In this document: in pieces, positions 35,419-44,714 of the stretch
How positions within the stretch are numbered: the first letter of the stretch is position 1
Layout of the letters: each line of letters starts with the position of its first letter
Assembly: GCF_013184805.1 (NCBI RefSeq)
Contig: NZ_JAATNG010000005.1
Location: 1-64,000 of the forward strand
Reading direction: 5' to 3'
From: Pseudoruegeria sp. HB172150
GTDB lineage: Bacteria > Pseudomonadota > Alphaproteobacteria > Rhodobacterales > Rhodobacteraceae
Length of the DNA: 64,000 nucleotides
Notes under the pieces: model-generated
Database searches by the model: none
Told to the model about the DNA's origin: nothing
Seen by the model: only the letters and a program-made list of their open reading frames with translations
Position numbers and translations under genes: made by a program

Positions 35419-35740
35419 CGATTTGCAGATATGTCCGGCTTTTTCCCTTCCGGCCATCGCTTGCTGTCGCAGCTTCGCTGCAATCGCCAGAAAGGCGAAT
35501 GACTACGGTTAGCCGGTCATCGACCAAAGTGCCGCATATCGGAAGCGCCTGAAGCAGGTCTGCGGCGTTGGGCTCGGAGTCCTTCCTGGCTTGCGGTGTC
35601 CGATTTCCCGCTGTTCCGCCTTCGCTCGCCGTTGCACTGCTGCTCCCGGAAGGGTTTAGTTGCGGCGTTCATTACCTGAGTCCGCGACACGTTTCACGCT
35701 CGGCGGAACCGCGCACGAATGGAAGCTAGGAGGCCAGAGC
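35419..35740. other. Interval between pyruvyl transferase and phaC
   Basis: 322 bases. The frame of phaC is open upstream to 35660 but lacks family character there. Nothing else identifiable; an AGGAGG ribosome binding site for phaC lies at 35729-35734. Confidence 0.5.
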
Positions 35741-37492
35741 GTGACAGAATCCCGGACCGAAGACGCGCACCAACCTGCGGCGGGGGAACTGTCTCGCAGC
35801 TATGGCACACTCAACCGAACCGCGCGGGCGATGCAGGCCAGGATGACCATGGGCGTTTCGCCCTACTCTGTCGCCAAAGCGTGGATGGACTGGTGGAACG
35901 ATCTCGCAACGGCGCCGGGCCTTCAGGCAGAACTGGCACAGCGGGCGTGGGAGGGCCAGATCAAGGTGCTGAAGGGCCTCGCCGAGGACGAGGACGGCGT
36001 CTCTGCCGAAGACGGCGACCACCGTTTCGACGACGACGCGTGGGATGCCCTGCCGTACCGGCTGTGGAAGCACGCCTTCCTGGCAACGGAAGATTTCTGG
36101 GAGCGCGCCTCGCAGGGGACCGGGCGGCTTAGCCAGCATTCCGCGAGCCGGGTCGAATTCATGATGCGGCAGATGCTGGATGCGATGTCGCCGTCGAACA
36201 ACCTGCTGCTGAACCCTGTCACGCTGAAGAAAACCGTCGAGACGGCGGGGATGAACCTGGTCCACGGCGCGCAGCTCTTTGCCAGCGATACTGTGGAGGA
36301 CCTGTCCGAAGACGCGGAACTGAGCGAGGCGTTCCACGTCGGAGGCAACATCGCCTGCACCCCCGGAAAGGTGGTTTACCGCAACGAGCTGTTCGAACTG
36401 ATCCAGTATGAACCGGTGACGGAAAAGGTGCACGCCGAGCCGATCCTGATCGTTCCGGCATGGATCATGAAGTACTACATTCTGGATCTCAGCCCGAGGA
36501 ACTCTCTGGTCCGGCACCTTGTCGGGCAGGGTTACACCGTATTCTGCATTTCGTGGGTCAACCCGACGGCGGAGCATCGCGACCTGTCGATGGACGATTA
36601 CCGCCGCCGCGGCGTGCTGGAGGCGCTGGACGCGGTCGGACGGATCTGCCCGGATAGCCGCGTCCATGCCTGTGGTTACTGCCTTGGCGGCACGATCCTG
36701 GCGATCGCTGCCGCGGCGATGGCGGGCAGGGGCGACGACCGGCTGGCGTCTGTCACCCTGATTGCGGCGCAGACGGATTTCTCGGAAGCCGGCGAGTTGA
36801 TGCTGTTCGTCGACGAGACGCAGGTCGGATACCTGGAAGACCTGATGTGGGCGCAGGGCTATCTGGATCAGAGCCAGATGGCGGGGACTTTCCAGCTGCT
36901 GAAGGCGCGCGATCTGGTCTGGTCGCGGGTGATCCACCGCTACCTGATGGGCGAGAACGGACGCGAGTTCGACATAGGTGTCTGGGCCAAGGACGCGACG
37001 CGGATGCCCTACCGGATGCATTCGGAATACCTGCGCGGGCTTTTCCTTGAAAACCGGCTGACCGCGGGACGGTTCGCGGTCGAGGGCCGGGTGATCGCGC
37101 TGAAGGACATCAGCGCGCCGTTCTTCGTGCTGGGAACCGAGGAGGATCACATCGCACCGTGGCGGTCGGTCTACAAGGCGGCGCTGTTCACGGACGGCGA
37201 CCTGACCTTCGTGCTGACCAGCGGCGGCCATAATGGCGGGGTGCTGAGCGAACCGGGGCATCGCGGACGCAGCTACCGGCTCGGCCACCGGGCGCCGGGC
37301 GTGACCTACATGGATCCGGATAGCTGGCTGCATTACCACGACCCGGCCGAAGGCTCTTGGTGGGAGGCGTGGACCGACTGGCTTCATGCGCGCAGTCCGG
37401 CGGAAATGACCGATCCGCCGGGGTTGGGCGCGCCCGACAAGGGCCTGCCGGTGCTCGATGAGGCGCCGGGAACATACGTTCGGCAGCGCTAG
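35741..37492 (+). CDS. phaC: Class I poly(R)-hydroxyalkanoic acid synthase
   Basis: 583 aa from a GTG at 35741, chosen for its AGGAGG site. It polymerises (R)-3-hydroxyacyl-CoA into storage granules. The lipase-like box GYCLGGT places the nucleophile at Cys314. The general-base Asp is in TEEDHIAPW and the His in SGGHNGGV. The WMKYYILDLSPRNSLVRHL stretch and length fit class I (PhaC alone). No phaA/B/R/P/Z genes are adjacent, unlike many rhodobacters where phaC neighbours phaZ or phaP. Confidence 0.93.
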   Translation: MTESRTEDAHQPAAGELSRSYGTLNRTARAMQARMTMGVSPYSVAKAWMDWWNDLATAPGLQAELAQRAWEGQIKVLKGLAEDEDGVSAEDGDHRFDDDAWDALPYRLWKHAFLATEDFWERASQGTGRLSQHSASRVEFMMRQMLDAMSPSNNLLLNPVTLKKTVETAGMNLVHGAQLFASDTVEDLSEDAELSEAFHVGGNIACTPGKVVYRNELFELIQYEPVTEKVHAEPILIVPAWIMKYYILDLSPRNSLVRHLVGQGYTVFCISWVNPTAEHRDLSMDDYRRRGVLEALDAVGRICPDSRVHACGYCLGGTILAIAAAAMAGRGDDRLASVTLIAAQTDFSEAGELMLFVDETQVGYLEDLMWAQGYLDQSQMAGTFQLLKARDLVWSRVIHRYLMGENGREFDIGVWAKDATRMPYRMHSEYLRGLFLENRLTAGRFAVEGRVIALKDISAPFFVLGTEEDHIAPWRSVYKAALFTDGDLTFVLTSGGHNGGVLSEPGHRGRSYRLGHRAPGVTYMDPDSWLHYHDPAEGSWWEAWTDWLHARSPAEMTDPPGLGAPDKGLPVLDEAPGTYVRQR

Positions 37493-37617
37493 GCGCCCGT
37501 GCGCGGTTTCGTGGGAGGTGTACCGGACGATCCGCCCGGATAGCTGCCATGCACCTTGCCTTATGGCGCTTTGCGCAGTTCTGCGTTAGGACAGGTCCGC
37601 TTATCGGAGGTTAGCAG

Positions 37618-39447
37618 ATGCCATACTACCGTTCCCGCACGACGACTCACGGGCGCAACATGGCCGGGGCGCGCGGCCTTTGGCGCGCGACGGGCATGAA
37701 GGACGAGGATTTCGGCAAGCCGATTATCGCCATCGTGAACTCGTTCACCCAGTTCGTACCGGGGCACGTACATCTGAAGGACCTTGGCCAGATGGTCGCC
37801 CGCGAGGTCGAGGCGGCCGGTGGCGTGGCGAAGGAATTCAACACTATCGCCGTAGATGACGGTATCGCGATGGGCCATGACGGCATGCTGTATTCGCTGC
37901 CGTCGCGCGAGATTATCGCGGACAGCGTCGAGTACATGGTCAACGCCCATTGCGCCGACGCGATGGTCTGTATCTCGAACTGCGACAAGATCACGCCCGG
38001 CATGCTGATGGCGGCGCTGCGGCTGAACATTCCGGTGGTGTTCGTTTCAGGCGGCCCGATGGAGGCCGGGAAGGTCACCTGGGAAGGCAAGGAAACCGCG
38101 CTGGACCTCGTCGACGCGATGGTCGCGGCGGCGGATGACAAGTATTCAGACGCGCAGGTAGAGGCGATCGAGCAGGCGGCCTGTCCGACCTGCGGGTCAT
38201 GCTCGGGCATGTTCACCGCGAACTCAATGAACTGTTTAACCGAGGCGCTGGGCCTGTCCTTGCCGGGGAACGGATCGACCCTGGCGACGCATGCGGACCG
38301 GAAGCGGCTGTTCGTGGAAGCCGGACACCTGATCGTGGATCTGGCGCGGCGCTATTACGAGGGCGAGGACGCGTCGGTCCTGCCGCGCAACATCGCCACC
38401 TTCTCGGCCTTCGAGAATGCCATGTCGCTGGACATCGCGATGGGCGGGTCGACCAACACGGTGCTGCACCTGCTGGCCGCCGCGCATGAGGGCGAGGTGG
38501 ATTTCACCATGGCCGATATCGACCGGCTGTCGCGCAAGGTGCCGTGCCTGTGCAAGGTCGCGCCCGCCAAGAACGACGTGCATATGGAAGACGTCCACCG
38601 CGCCGGCGGGATCATGGCCATTCTGGGTGAACTGGACCGGGCCGGGCTGCTGGATACATCCGTCAGTACGGTGCATGCGGGCTCGATGGCCGAGGCGCTG
38701 GAGCGCTGGGACGTCAAGCAGACCAAGGCGAATTCGGTGCACGAATTCTTCTCTGCCGCGCCGGGCGGTGTGCCGACGCAGGTCGCCTTCAGCCAGGACC
38801 GGCGTTACCCGAATGTCGATCTGGACCGCGAGACGGGTGTGATCCGCAATCGCGAGCATGCGTTCAGCCAGGATGGCGGATTGGCCGTGCTTTACGGCAA
38901 CCTCGCCGAGGATGGCTGTATCGTGAAGACGGCGGGTGTCGACGAGTCGATCCTGAAATTCTCCGGCGCCGCGGTGATCTTCGAGTCGCAGGACGATGCG
39001 GTCAGCGGCATCCTCACCGGGAAGGTGAAAGAAGGCGAGGTCGTGCTGATCCGCTACGAGGGGCCGCGCGGCGGGCCGGGGATGCAGGAGATGCTGTACC
39101 CGACGTCCTATCTGAAATCGAAGGGGCTGGGGAAAGCCTGCGCGCTGGTGACGGATGGCCGGTTCTCGGGCGGGTCGTCGGGGCTGTCGATCGGTCACGT
39201 CTCGCCGGAGGCCGCCGAGGGCGGCACCATCGGGCTGGTGGAGCAGGGCGACATTATCGAGATCGACATCCCGAACCGGGTGATCAACCTTGCCGTGGAT
39301 GACGCGGTTCTGGCGGATCGGCGCGCGGCGCAGGAGGCGAAGGGCTGGACGCCCGCGCAGCCGCGCAAGCGCAAGGTGACGACGGCGCTGAAAGCCTATG
39401 CGGCGCTGACGACCAGCGCGGCGAAAGGGGCCGTGCGGCAGGTCTGA
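37618..39447 (+). CDS. ilvD: Dihydroxy-acid dehydratase
   Basis: 609 aa. It dehydrates 2,3-dihydroxy-isovalerate/methylvalerate to the 2-oxo acids of valine and isoleucine synthesis. Fe-S cluster cysteines are in [11 protein letters not shown] and [19 protein letters not shown]; the KMG-like C-terminal block [20 protein letters not shown] is present. CGGAGG ribosome binding site before the ATG. Monocistronic, followed about 90 bases later by a terminator hairpin. Confidence 0.96.
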   Translation: MPYYRSRTTTHGRNMAGARGLWRATGMKDEDFGKPIIAIVNSFTQFVPGHVHLKDLGQMVAREVEAAGGVAKEFNTIAVDDGIAMGHDGMLYSLPSREIIADSVEYMVNAHCADAMVCISNCDKITPGMLMAALRLNIPVVFVSGGPMEAGKVTWEGKETALDLVDAMVAAADDKYSDAQVEAIEQAACPTCGSCSGMFTANSMNCLTEALGLSLPGNGSTLATHADRKRLFVEAGHLIVDLARRYYEGEDASVLPRNIATFSAFENAMSLDIAMGGSTNTVLHLLAAAHEGEVDFTMADIDRLSRKVPCLCKVAPAKNDVHMEDVHRAGGIMAILGELDRAGLLDTSVSTVHAGSMAEALERWDVKQTKANSVHEFFSAAPGGVPTQVAFSQDRRYPNVDLDRETGVIRNREHAFSQDGGLAVLYGNLAEDGCIVKTAGVDESILKFSGAAVIFESQDDAVSGILTGKVKEGEVVLIRYEGPRGGPGMQEMLYPTSYLKSKGLGKACALVTDGRFSGGSSGLSIGHVSPEAAEGGTIGLVEQGDIIEIDIPNRVINLAVDDAVLADRRAAQEAKGWTPAQPRKRKVTTALKAYAALTTSAAKGAVRQV

Positions 39448-39536
39448 GGAGGGGCCGCCGCCCTACACTTTTGCCATTTCGACCCACAATTGAACGAAGC
39501 GCTGCAGCCCGGAATAGCCGCGGAGCGGCCCGGGCA

Positions 39537-39570
39537 GCGCACGGCCGCCCCTACGGCCGGGCGCTTTGTT
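39537..39570 (+). terminator. Probable terminator downstream of ilvD
   Basis: Stem GCGCACGGCCG (39537-39547) with CGGCCGGGCGC (39554-39564), one A-G mismatch, followed by TTTGTT. The 230-base interval to the MFS gene holds nothing else clear. Confidence 0.5.
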
Positions 39571-39679
39571 GACGTTTGCGCGGGGATTGTGGTCGTCCGG
39601 GGTGGCCTGGATAAAGTGAGGACCTCCCGGGAAAGAGCGCCCGCCCGCGGCCGTACGTTGCACTCGGGTGCTCGTAGGC

Positions 39680-40888
39680 TCATCGCCTTGGCCACAGAAG
39701 CGCTGCTGCGGTCAGGCCTGCAAACACCAGCGCTCCGGCCTGGTAGGCCCCGGTCCATCCCCAGCCAACGATCGCCGGCTGGCTGACGAAGGGCGAGGCA
39801 ACCTGACCGAGATACAGCCCGGTGGTCAGCATGCCGGTGGCGAGGCCCCGGCGGGCCACCGGTGCGGTGCCGAGGACGAGGGCGATCAGGCTGGGCATCA
39901 CGAGGCCGTAGCCGGAGGCGAGGCAGGCACCGGCCAGCATCAGCATCGGCAGGCCCGTGGCGAAACGGAAACTGGCGAAGCCCACCGCCATCAGGGCGAA
40001 GGCCAGCGCCAGCACGCGGGCGCGGCCGAGCCGGGCGGTGAGGGGGGCGAAGCTGAGCGCCAGGAACCCGCCGCAGAGCATCGCCGCGCCGAGGGTCCAG
40101 CTGGTTGCCATCGCCGGAGAAAGGCCGAGATGCTGGGCGTAGAACGGTGTCTGCGTCGGCAGGAAGAAGAACAGGATCGTGACGCCAAGCTGCAGGGCGG
40201 AGGCGGCGAGAACAGGGATCAGCCAGGGTGTGCCGGGTGCGGTTTCGGGCAGGGCGGCTGTGCCACTGGCGGCGGAGTTTCGGTCGCTCGTGCGTCCGAA
40301 GGCGACCCAGATCAGCGGCAGGACCAGGAACGCGGCGCCGTAGATCGCGAAAGGCAGGCGAGGTGACAGGCTCGCCAACCAGCCCGACAGCAGGATGAAC
40401 ACCAGCCCGCCGAAGTTCCGCACCGAGGTTTGTAGCCCCATGAAGGCGCTGCGTCGCGCGCCGTCGAAGCAGTCGCCGATCAAGGCGGACTGCGCCGTCA
40501 TGATCGTTGCCACGCCGATGCCCATCAGCAGGCGCGCAGCGAGGGTCGCCTCGAGGCTGGGCAGCAGGGCGCCGGCGCCGCCGGTGATGGCGAAGAGCGC
40601 CACGCCACCGAGGAACATCGGTGCGCGGCCGATGCGGTCGCCCAGCCAGCCGGTGAACGGGGCGAAAAGTACCACCGCGAAGGATGGCGCCGGGACCAGC
40701 AGGCGGACGAGGAAATCGGCGTTCGGTGTGTCGGCGAACCGCGCAGCGAGGCCCGGCAGGGCGGGGCTGATCGTGTTGTTGGCGGTGATCACCAGCACTG
40801 CCGCGAGCAGCAATGACAGGGCGGCGGGGTCGGTCAGGAAGGAGTTGCGGTCGGATGCCTGTGCGGCGGGATCTGAAACTTGGGTCAT
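39680..40888 (-). CDS. MFS transporter controlled by a MerR-type regulator
   Basis: 402 aa, 12 hydrophobic segments. Motif A is seen as TGWLGDRIGRAPMFLGG and the C-terminal half has the repeat LTARLGRARVL. Probably a drug or metabolite efflux pump. Its promoter is a MerR-type 19-bp-spacer element immediately upstream (40924-40954), shared with the divergent regulator. This pair predicts inducible efflux. Confidence 0.9.
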   Translation of the reverse strand: MTQVSDPAAQASDRNSFLTDPAALSLLLAAVLVITANNTISPALPGLAARFADTPNADFLVRLLVPAPSFAVVLFAPFTGWLGDRIGRAPMFLGGVALFAITGGAGALLPSLEATLAARLLMGIGVATIMTAQSALIGDCFDGARRSAFMGLQTSVRNFGGLVFILLSGWLASLSPRLPFAIYGAAFLVLPLIWVAFGRTSDRNSAASGTAALPETAPGTPWLIPVLAASALQLGVTILFFFLPTQTPFYAQHLGLSPAMATSWTLGAAMLCGGFLALSFAPLTARLGRARVLALAFALMAVGFASFRFATGLPMLMLAGACLASGYGLVMPSLIALVLGTAPVARRGLATGMLTTGLYLGQVASPFVSQPAIVGWGWTGAYQAGALVFAGLTAAALLWPRR

Positions 40889-40923
40889 GGTGTGCCAGCG
40901 GTTGATTCTTTGAGCTGGCAGGC

Positions 40924-40954
40924 ATAATGCAAGTTAAAGTGAACTTGAGGTCAA
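40924..40954 (-). promoter_or_regulatory. MerR-type promoter with 19-bp spacer and operator dyad
   Basis: On the minus strand: TTGACC (40954-40949), 19-base spacer, CATTAT (40929-40924). The spacer carries the dyad CAAGTT-N6-AACTTG (plus-strand 40930-40935 and 40942-40947). An over-long spacer with a central dyad is the hallmark of promoters untwisted by MerR-family activators; the CCTCAAGTT half resembles SoxR boxes. Transcription would start near 40917, 29 bases before the MFS ATG. Confidence 0.7.
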
Positions 40955-40956
40955 GC

Positions 40957-41364
40957 ATGAAAGACCTGGATATCTCCGAAGTCGCGAAACAGACCGGAAT
41001 TCCGGCCTCGACCCTGCGCTATTACGACGAGAAGGGGCTAATCCGCTCGATCGGGCGGCGCGGCGCGAAACGGCTCTATGACCCGTCGGTGCTGGACTAT
41101 CTGGCGCTGATTCAGCTTGGGCAGACGGCCGGGTTCAAGCTGACCGAGATCGCGGGCATCTTCGGGCCGGACGGGCCGCAGATTCCGCGCGATGCGCTAC
41201 GAGACAAGGCGGCCGGGATCGAGCGGCAGATCAGGGAGCTGGAGGTGGTGCGCGACGGGCTGCGCCATGTCGCGGAGTGTTCGGCGCCAAGCCACCTGGA
41301 ATGCCCGACCTTCCGCCGCATGATGCGGCTGGCGGCCGATCACCGGCGCCGGCACGGAGAGTAG
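40957..41364 (+). CDS. MerR-family transcriptional regulator
   Basis: 135 aa from ATG 40957; an in-frame ATG at 40927 would place the operator within the coding sequence and is disfavoured. The N-terminal HTH is ISEVAKQTGIPASTLRYYDEKGLI. A coiled-coil helix (about 75-105) follows, and two cysteines close to the end (AECSAPSHLECPTF) could bind metal or sense oxidants. It is divergent from the MFS gene and its operator lies directly before its own start codon. Confidence 0.88.
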   Translation: MKDLDISEVAKQTGIPASTLRYYDEKGLIRSIGRRGAKRLYDPSVLDYLALIQLGQTAGFKLTEIAGIFGPDGPQIPRDALRDKAAGIERQIRELEVVRDGLRHVAECSAPSHLECPTFRRMMRLAADHRRRHGE

Positions 41365-41366
41365 CG

Positions 41367-42194
41367 TCAGGCCGGGTCGACGCCCGAAACGATCAGCGCC
41401 AGCGCCGAGATCAGGGCGATTGCCTCGGCATGGGTCTCGGTATCATAGGCGACGGTCAGCGCGTCCTCGCGCTTTGCTCTCGGGATCAGGGCCGCGCCGT
41501 CGGCATGGACCTGGCGGACGAAGCGGATGCGGGTCTCGAACGGGGCGGGGCAGGGCTGTTCCGGCTGACGGTCGGCGGCGCCGCGCACGGCCTCGGCCAC
41601 CTCGGCCTCGATCAGGTCTCGGGAGGATTGCGGCGACAGGGCGTTGGCCGCCCCGGCGCCGATGGCCTTTTTGACCACGATGCGGCGTGTAGACGGGAAC
41701 TGTTCCGCCATCTCTTCCGCCAGCCGGTCGTCGCCGCTGACGGCCAGCAGCGGTACGCCGATTGCCGCGGCATGCCCGGCGAACAGCGTCGGTTCGCCTG
41801 CGGTAACGCCGCCGATCTCGATCTTGGAAAACGCCTTGCCGCTGACCGTGTGGGACAGCACGCCGAACCGGCTGGCTGCGCCGTGCCAGCCGATCAGCAC
41901 CATGCCGTCATGGTCCGGCTCGATCCCCTGCGCCATCGACAGGGGACGCGGCTTGCCCTGCACGATGCGCACGCGCGGATCGAGATCCTCGGCGATCAGA
42001 TTGCGCATGGGCCCGTGGGAATCGGTCACCGTGATCTCGGTCGCGCCGCCGGCGAATGCGCCGCGGATCGCGGCATTCGCCTCTTCGGTCATCAGTCGGC
42101 GCGCGCGTTCGTATTCCGCGTTGCCGGGGCGGCCGTGGATGCCGTCGACGACGCCCGCGACCCCTTCGATATCGACCGAGATGAAAATGCGCAT
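41367..42194 (-). CDS. M55-family D-aminopeptidase (DppA-like)
   Basis: 275 aa from ATG 42194. Metal-binding motifs of DppA are visible: ISVDIEGVAGV (Asp and Glu ligands), TVTDSHGPM, and GWHGAA and VLSHTVSG histidines. DppA is a zinc decamer releasing D-Ala from short D-peptides, probably from peptidoglycan. It is divergent from a D-amino acid transaminase gene 194 bases away, which supports a role in D-amino acid use. Its stop abuts the merR stop (convergent). Confidence 0.85.
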   Translation of the reverse strand: MRIFISVDIEGVAGVVDGIHGRPGNAEYERARRLMTEEANAAIRGAFAGGATEITVTDSHGPMRNLIAEDLDPRVRIVQGKPRPLSMAQGIEPDHDGMVLIGWHGAASRFGVLSHTVSGKAFSKIEIGGVTAGEPTLFAGHAAAIGVPLLAVSGDDRLAEEMAEQFPSTRRIVVKKAIGAGAANALSPQSSRDLIEAEVAEAVRGAADRQPEQPCPAPFETRIRFVRQVHADGAALIPRAKREDALTVAYDTETHAEAIALISALALIVSGVDPA

Positions 42195-42388
42195 GGGAAG
42201 CCTCCGGCTGGGATCTATGACGCAATCAGGTATCTGCCTCCGTCCCGGTCGCGTCAACTGCGGGACCGCGTTGTAATTGCCGGAAAAAATGGCGGCCCAA
42301 AAACCCGACGTTGCGACCCGGCCGCTTTCCCCTTGACCCTGTGGCGGGAGTTGGACAGGACAGCTTGGGTCACAAGGAGTTTCCAGGC

Positions 42389-43249
42389 ATGCGCACCGTC
42401 TACGTCAACGGCGAATATCTTCCCGAGGATGAAGCCAAGGTTTCCATTTTCGACCGGGGCTTCGTGTTCGCGGATGGCGTTTACGAGGTGACCTCGGTGC
42501 TCGACGGCAAGCTGATCGCCTTCGACGGCCATGCCGAGCGGCTGAAGCGGTCGCTGTCGGAGCTGGACATGCAGGAACCGATGACCACTGAGGACCTGCT
42601 GGAGATCCACCGGGAGCTGGTGGCGCGGAACGAGATCACCGACGGGCTGGTCTATCTGCAGGTCACGCGCGGCAATCCGGGCGACCGCGACTTTGCCTTC
42701 CCGGACCCCAATACGGTCAAGCCGACCGTGGTGCTATTCACCCAGTCGAAACCCGGGATGGCGGAGTCGCCGGCGGCGAAGGTCGGGATGAAGGTGATTT
42801 CGATCCCCGACATCCGCTGGCACCGCCGCGATATCAAGACGGTGCAGTTGCTGTACCCGTCGATGGGCAAGATGATGGCCAAGGCCGCGGGTGCCGACGA
42901 CGCATGGATGGTCGAGGACGGCAAAGTGACCGAGGGCACCTCGAACAACGCGTATATCGTGAAGGGCGGCAAGATCATCACGCGGGAGCTGTCGGAGGAC
43001 ATCCTGCACGGCATCACCCGTGCCGCGGTTCTGGCCTATGCCAAAGAGGCGCAGATGGTGGTCGAGGAACGTGCCTTCACGGTCGACGAGGCGAAAGGGG
43101 CTGACGAGGCGTTCATCACGTCGGCTTCGGCCTTCGTGATGCCGGTGGTGGAGATTGACGGTGTGACGCTGGGCGACGGCAAGCCGGGCCGTGTGGCGAC
43201 GCGGCTGCGCGAGTTGTATCTTGAGGAAAGTCTGAAGGCGGCTGTCTGA
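42389..43249 (+). CDS. dat: D-amino-acid transaminase
   Basis: 286 aa from ATG 42389 (AAGGAG site upstream). Fold-type IV PLP enzyme. N-terminal VYVNGEYLPEDEAKVSIFDRGFVFADGVYE, PLP lysine in RWHRRDIKTVQLLYPSMGK, and the DGKVTEGTSNNAYIV phosphate loop align with Bacillus Dat (DIKS-NLL). It transfers the amino group between D-alanine and 2-oxoglutarate, giving D-glutamate plus pyruvate. With the M55 peptidase and dgcNA it outlines D-amino acid recycling. A BCAT-like activity is the alternative. Confidence 0.86.
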   Translation: MRTVYVNGEYLPEDEAKVSIFDRGFVFADGVYEVTSVLDGKLIAFDGHAERLKRSLSELDMQEPMTTEDLLEIHRELVARNEITDGLVYLQVTRGNPGDRDFAFPDPNTVKPTVVLFTQSKPGMAESPAAKVGMKVISIPDIRWHRRDIKTVQLLYPSMGKMMAKAAGADDAWMVEDGKVTEGTSNNAYIVKGGKIITRELSEDILHGITRAAVLAYAKEAQMVVEERAFTVDEAKGADEAFITSASAFVMPVVEIDGVTLGDGKPGRVATRLRELYLEESLKAAV

Positions 43250-43262
43250 ACCGACAGCTGCG

Positions 43263-43670
43263 TCAGGCAGGTTGGGCGCAAAACTCCCGACTCGCTACGC
43301 GCTTGCGCCCACTGGTGCGCCCGCAATGTGCGGCAAGGGCACGCAGTTCGTCCAGGGCAACGGGCTTCTGCAGGCGGTAGGCCACGTCCGATACGGCGAA
43401 ATGCATTTCGCCGTTCGGGAACAGCGAGCTGCCGGTGACCAGAATGATCTCGGCCTCAGGGCGGAAGAAGCGGCTGAAATCCAGCACAGGGATCGAGGTC
43501 TCTCCTTCGATCATCAGGTCTGCGATGAGAAGGTCGAACTTCTCGCGGCTCAGCGCGTTCACCGCGTCTTCGCAAGTCAGGGCCAGTTCAAGCACATGGC
43601 CGTCTTCTTCCAGTGACTGCTGAAAAAGCTCTCCCAAGCTCGCGTCGTCCTCCAGAACAAGTATCTTCAC
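43263..43670 (-). CDS. Stand-alone response regulator receiver domain
   Basis: 135 aa from a GTG at 43670. CheY-like fold: acidic pocket LVLEDDAS, phospho-Asp in LLIADLMIEG, Thr/Ser switch in ILVTGSS, Lys in YRLQKPV. No DNA-binding output, and a basic tail (SGRKRV). No kinase is adjacent, so the partner is unknown. It converges with the dat gene (13 bases apart). Confidence 0.85.
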   Translation of the reverse strand: MKILVLEDDASLGELFQQSLEEDGHVLELALTCEDAVNALSREKFDLLIADLMIEGETSIPVLDFSRFFRPEAEIILVTGSSLFPNGEMHFAVSDVAYRLQKPVALDELRALAAHCGRTSGRKRVASREFCAQPA

Positions 43671-43780
43671 TGCGCCGCCGCTCCCCGTCGGACCTTTGCG
43701 ATTGCCAACGGGTAAGCTTAGCGGGTTAACAGTTGGTTAAGTGTGGAGTTGCGCCGTTTACCTCGGCGAATACTCGCCTA

Positions 43781-44044
43781 TCAGTTGAAAATGAGCGAAC
43801 GCAACGAGTAACCGCCGCCGACCATCGAACGGATCATTCGACGCTTTCGCGACTCGCTCGCACTGGAGTGGATCGTCGCGTAGATCGCGCCAAGCTGATG
43901 AGTGCTTAAATCCTCGGGATTCACGCCGTTGACATAGCGATGCAGGTCGCGGGAAACGTTTTCCAACAGTTGCGTGCGACCGTCTGCCTGTGCTCCCCCG
44001 GTAGCCAGAGCAAGCGCGACAGATAAGATCAACGTGCGGATCAT
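43781..44044 (-). CDS. Small secreted hypothetical protein B (paralogue of the upstream gene)
   Basis: 87 aa with a signal peptide (residues 1-20, GGAQA end). The mature part LLENVSRDLHRYVNGVNPEDLSTHQLGAIYATIHS has the same plan as the preceding gene's product (LVENKMRKYDVQADVSRYDSATVARLYSILQ in that protein), suggesting tandem duplication. Overlaps that gene by 4 bases (ATGA). The mature region is helical and the C-terminus basic. No function recognised. Confidence 0.7.
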   Translation of the reverse strand: MIRTLILSVALALATGGAQADGRTQLLENVSRDLHRYVNGVNPEDLSTHQLGAIYATIHSSASESRKRRMIRSMVGGGYSLRSLIFN

Positions 44045-44307
44045 TGCTTAATCTCCGTTCCTGTGGCCAGCGCGGCCTCGGCCTTCTCGATTTGCGTCCG
44101 CAATTGCAGGTTGACCTGATAATAATCGTCATCCGCCTGAAGAATCGAGTAGAGCCGGGCAACCGTGGCGCTGTCGTACCGCGACACATCGGCCTGGACG
44201 TCGTACTTTCGCATCTTGTTTTCCACCAGCGTGACAAGCTGCGAACTGGGCTCGGCGACTGCGGGAAGGGCCACCGCAATCAGGACCATTGTCAGCAGTG
44301 CTTTCAT
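44041..44307 (-). CDS. Small secreted hypothetical protein A
   Basis: 88 aa with a signal peptide (residues 1-18, cleavage after AVA). The mature 70 residues are helical: a conserved-looking VENKMRKYDVQADVS segment, then ATVARLYSILQ, then an amphipathic helix rich in Glu/Ala. First gene of a two-gene unit with its overlapping paralogue. No known domain. Confidence 0.7.
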   Translation of the reverse strand: MKALLTMVLIAVALPAVAEPSSQLVTLVENKMRKYDVQADVSRYDSATVARLYSILQADDDYYQVNLQLRTQIEKAEAALATGTEIKQ

Positions 44308-44380
44308 CTCAAACTCCTTGCCGGGAGTCTAACGCCCGGCCCTTTCTTGCGGCAATTCACGATTTCCGGCGGCACCGGCA

Positions 44381-44698
44381 TCAGGCCTTCGGATCGCCGA
44401 CATTCTTGCGAAACGCTTTCTCGAAGGCGGCCTGTTTCTCCGGCCCCGCTTCGGTCTGGTTCAGGGATTTCCAGTAGTCATAGGGCATGCCGTAGAAGAC
44501 TTCGCGCCCCTCGTCCTTGCTCATCTCGATGCCACGTTCGTTCGCGGCTTCCTGATACCAGCGCGACAGGCAGTTGCGGCAGAAACCGGCCAGGTTCATC
44601 AGGTCGATGTTCTGCACGTCCGTCCTGTCCTGCATCAGGTGCTGGCGCAGGCGGCGGAAGGCGGCGGCCTCAAGCTCGATACGGGTCTGGTCGTCCAT
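44381..44698 (-). CDS. DUF1244 family protein
   Basis: 105 aa from ATG 44698. The stretch LMNLAGFCRNCLSRWYQEAANERG with its CxxC, and the DEGREVFYGMPYDYWK block, define DUF1244, common in alphaproteobacteria. Function unknown; the CxxC could bind metal. It follows the N-formylglutamate amidohydrolase gene by 16 bases and is likely cotranscribed. Confidence 0.88.
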   Translation of the reverse strand: MDDQTRIELEAAAFRRLRQHLMQDRTDVQNIDLMNLAGFCRNCLSRWYQEAANERGIEMSKDEGREVFYGMPYDYWKSLNQTEAGPEKQAAFEKAFRKNVGDPKA

Positions 44699-44714
44699 GG
44701 CTGTCCTCCTGCTC

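Noticed and set aside
39463-39663. Minus-strand 66-codon frame between ilvD and the MFS gene
   Set aside because: It overlaps the ilvD terminator hairpin, has no ribosome binding site and reads like low-complexity intergenic sequence.
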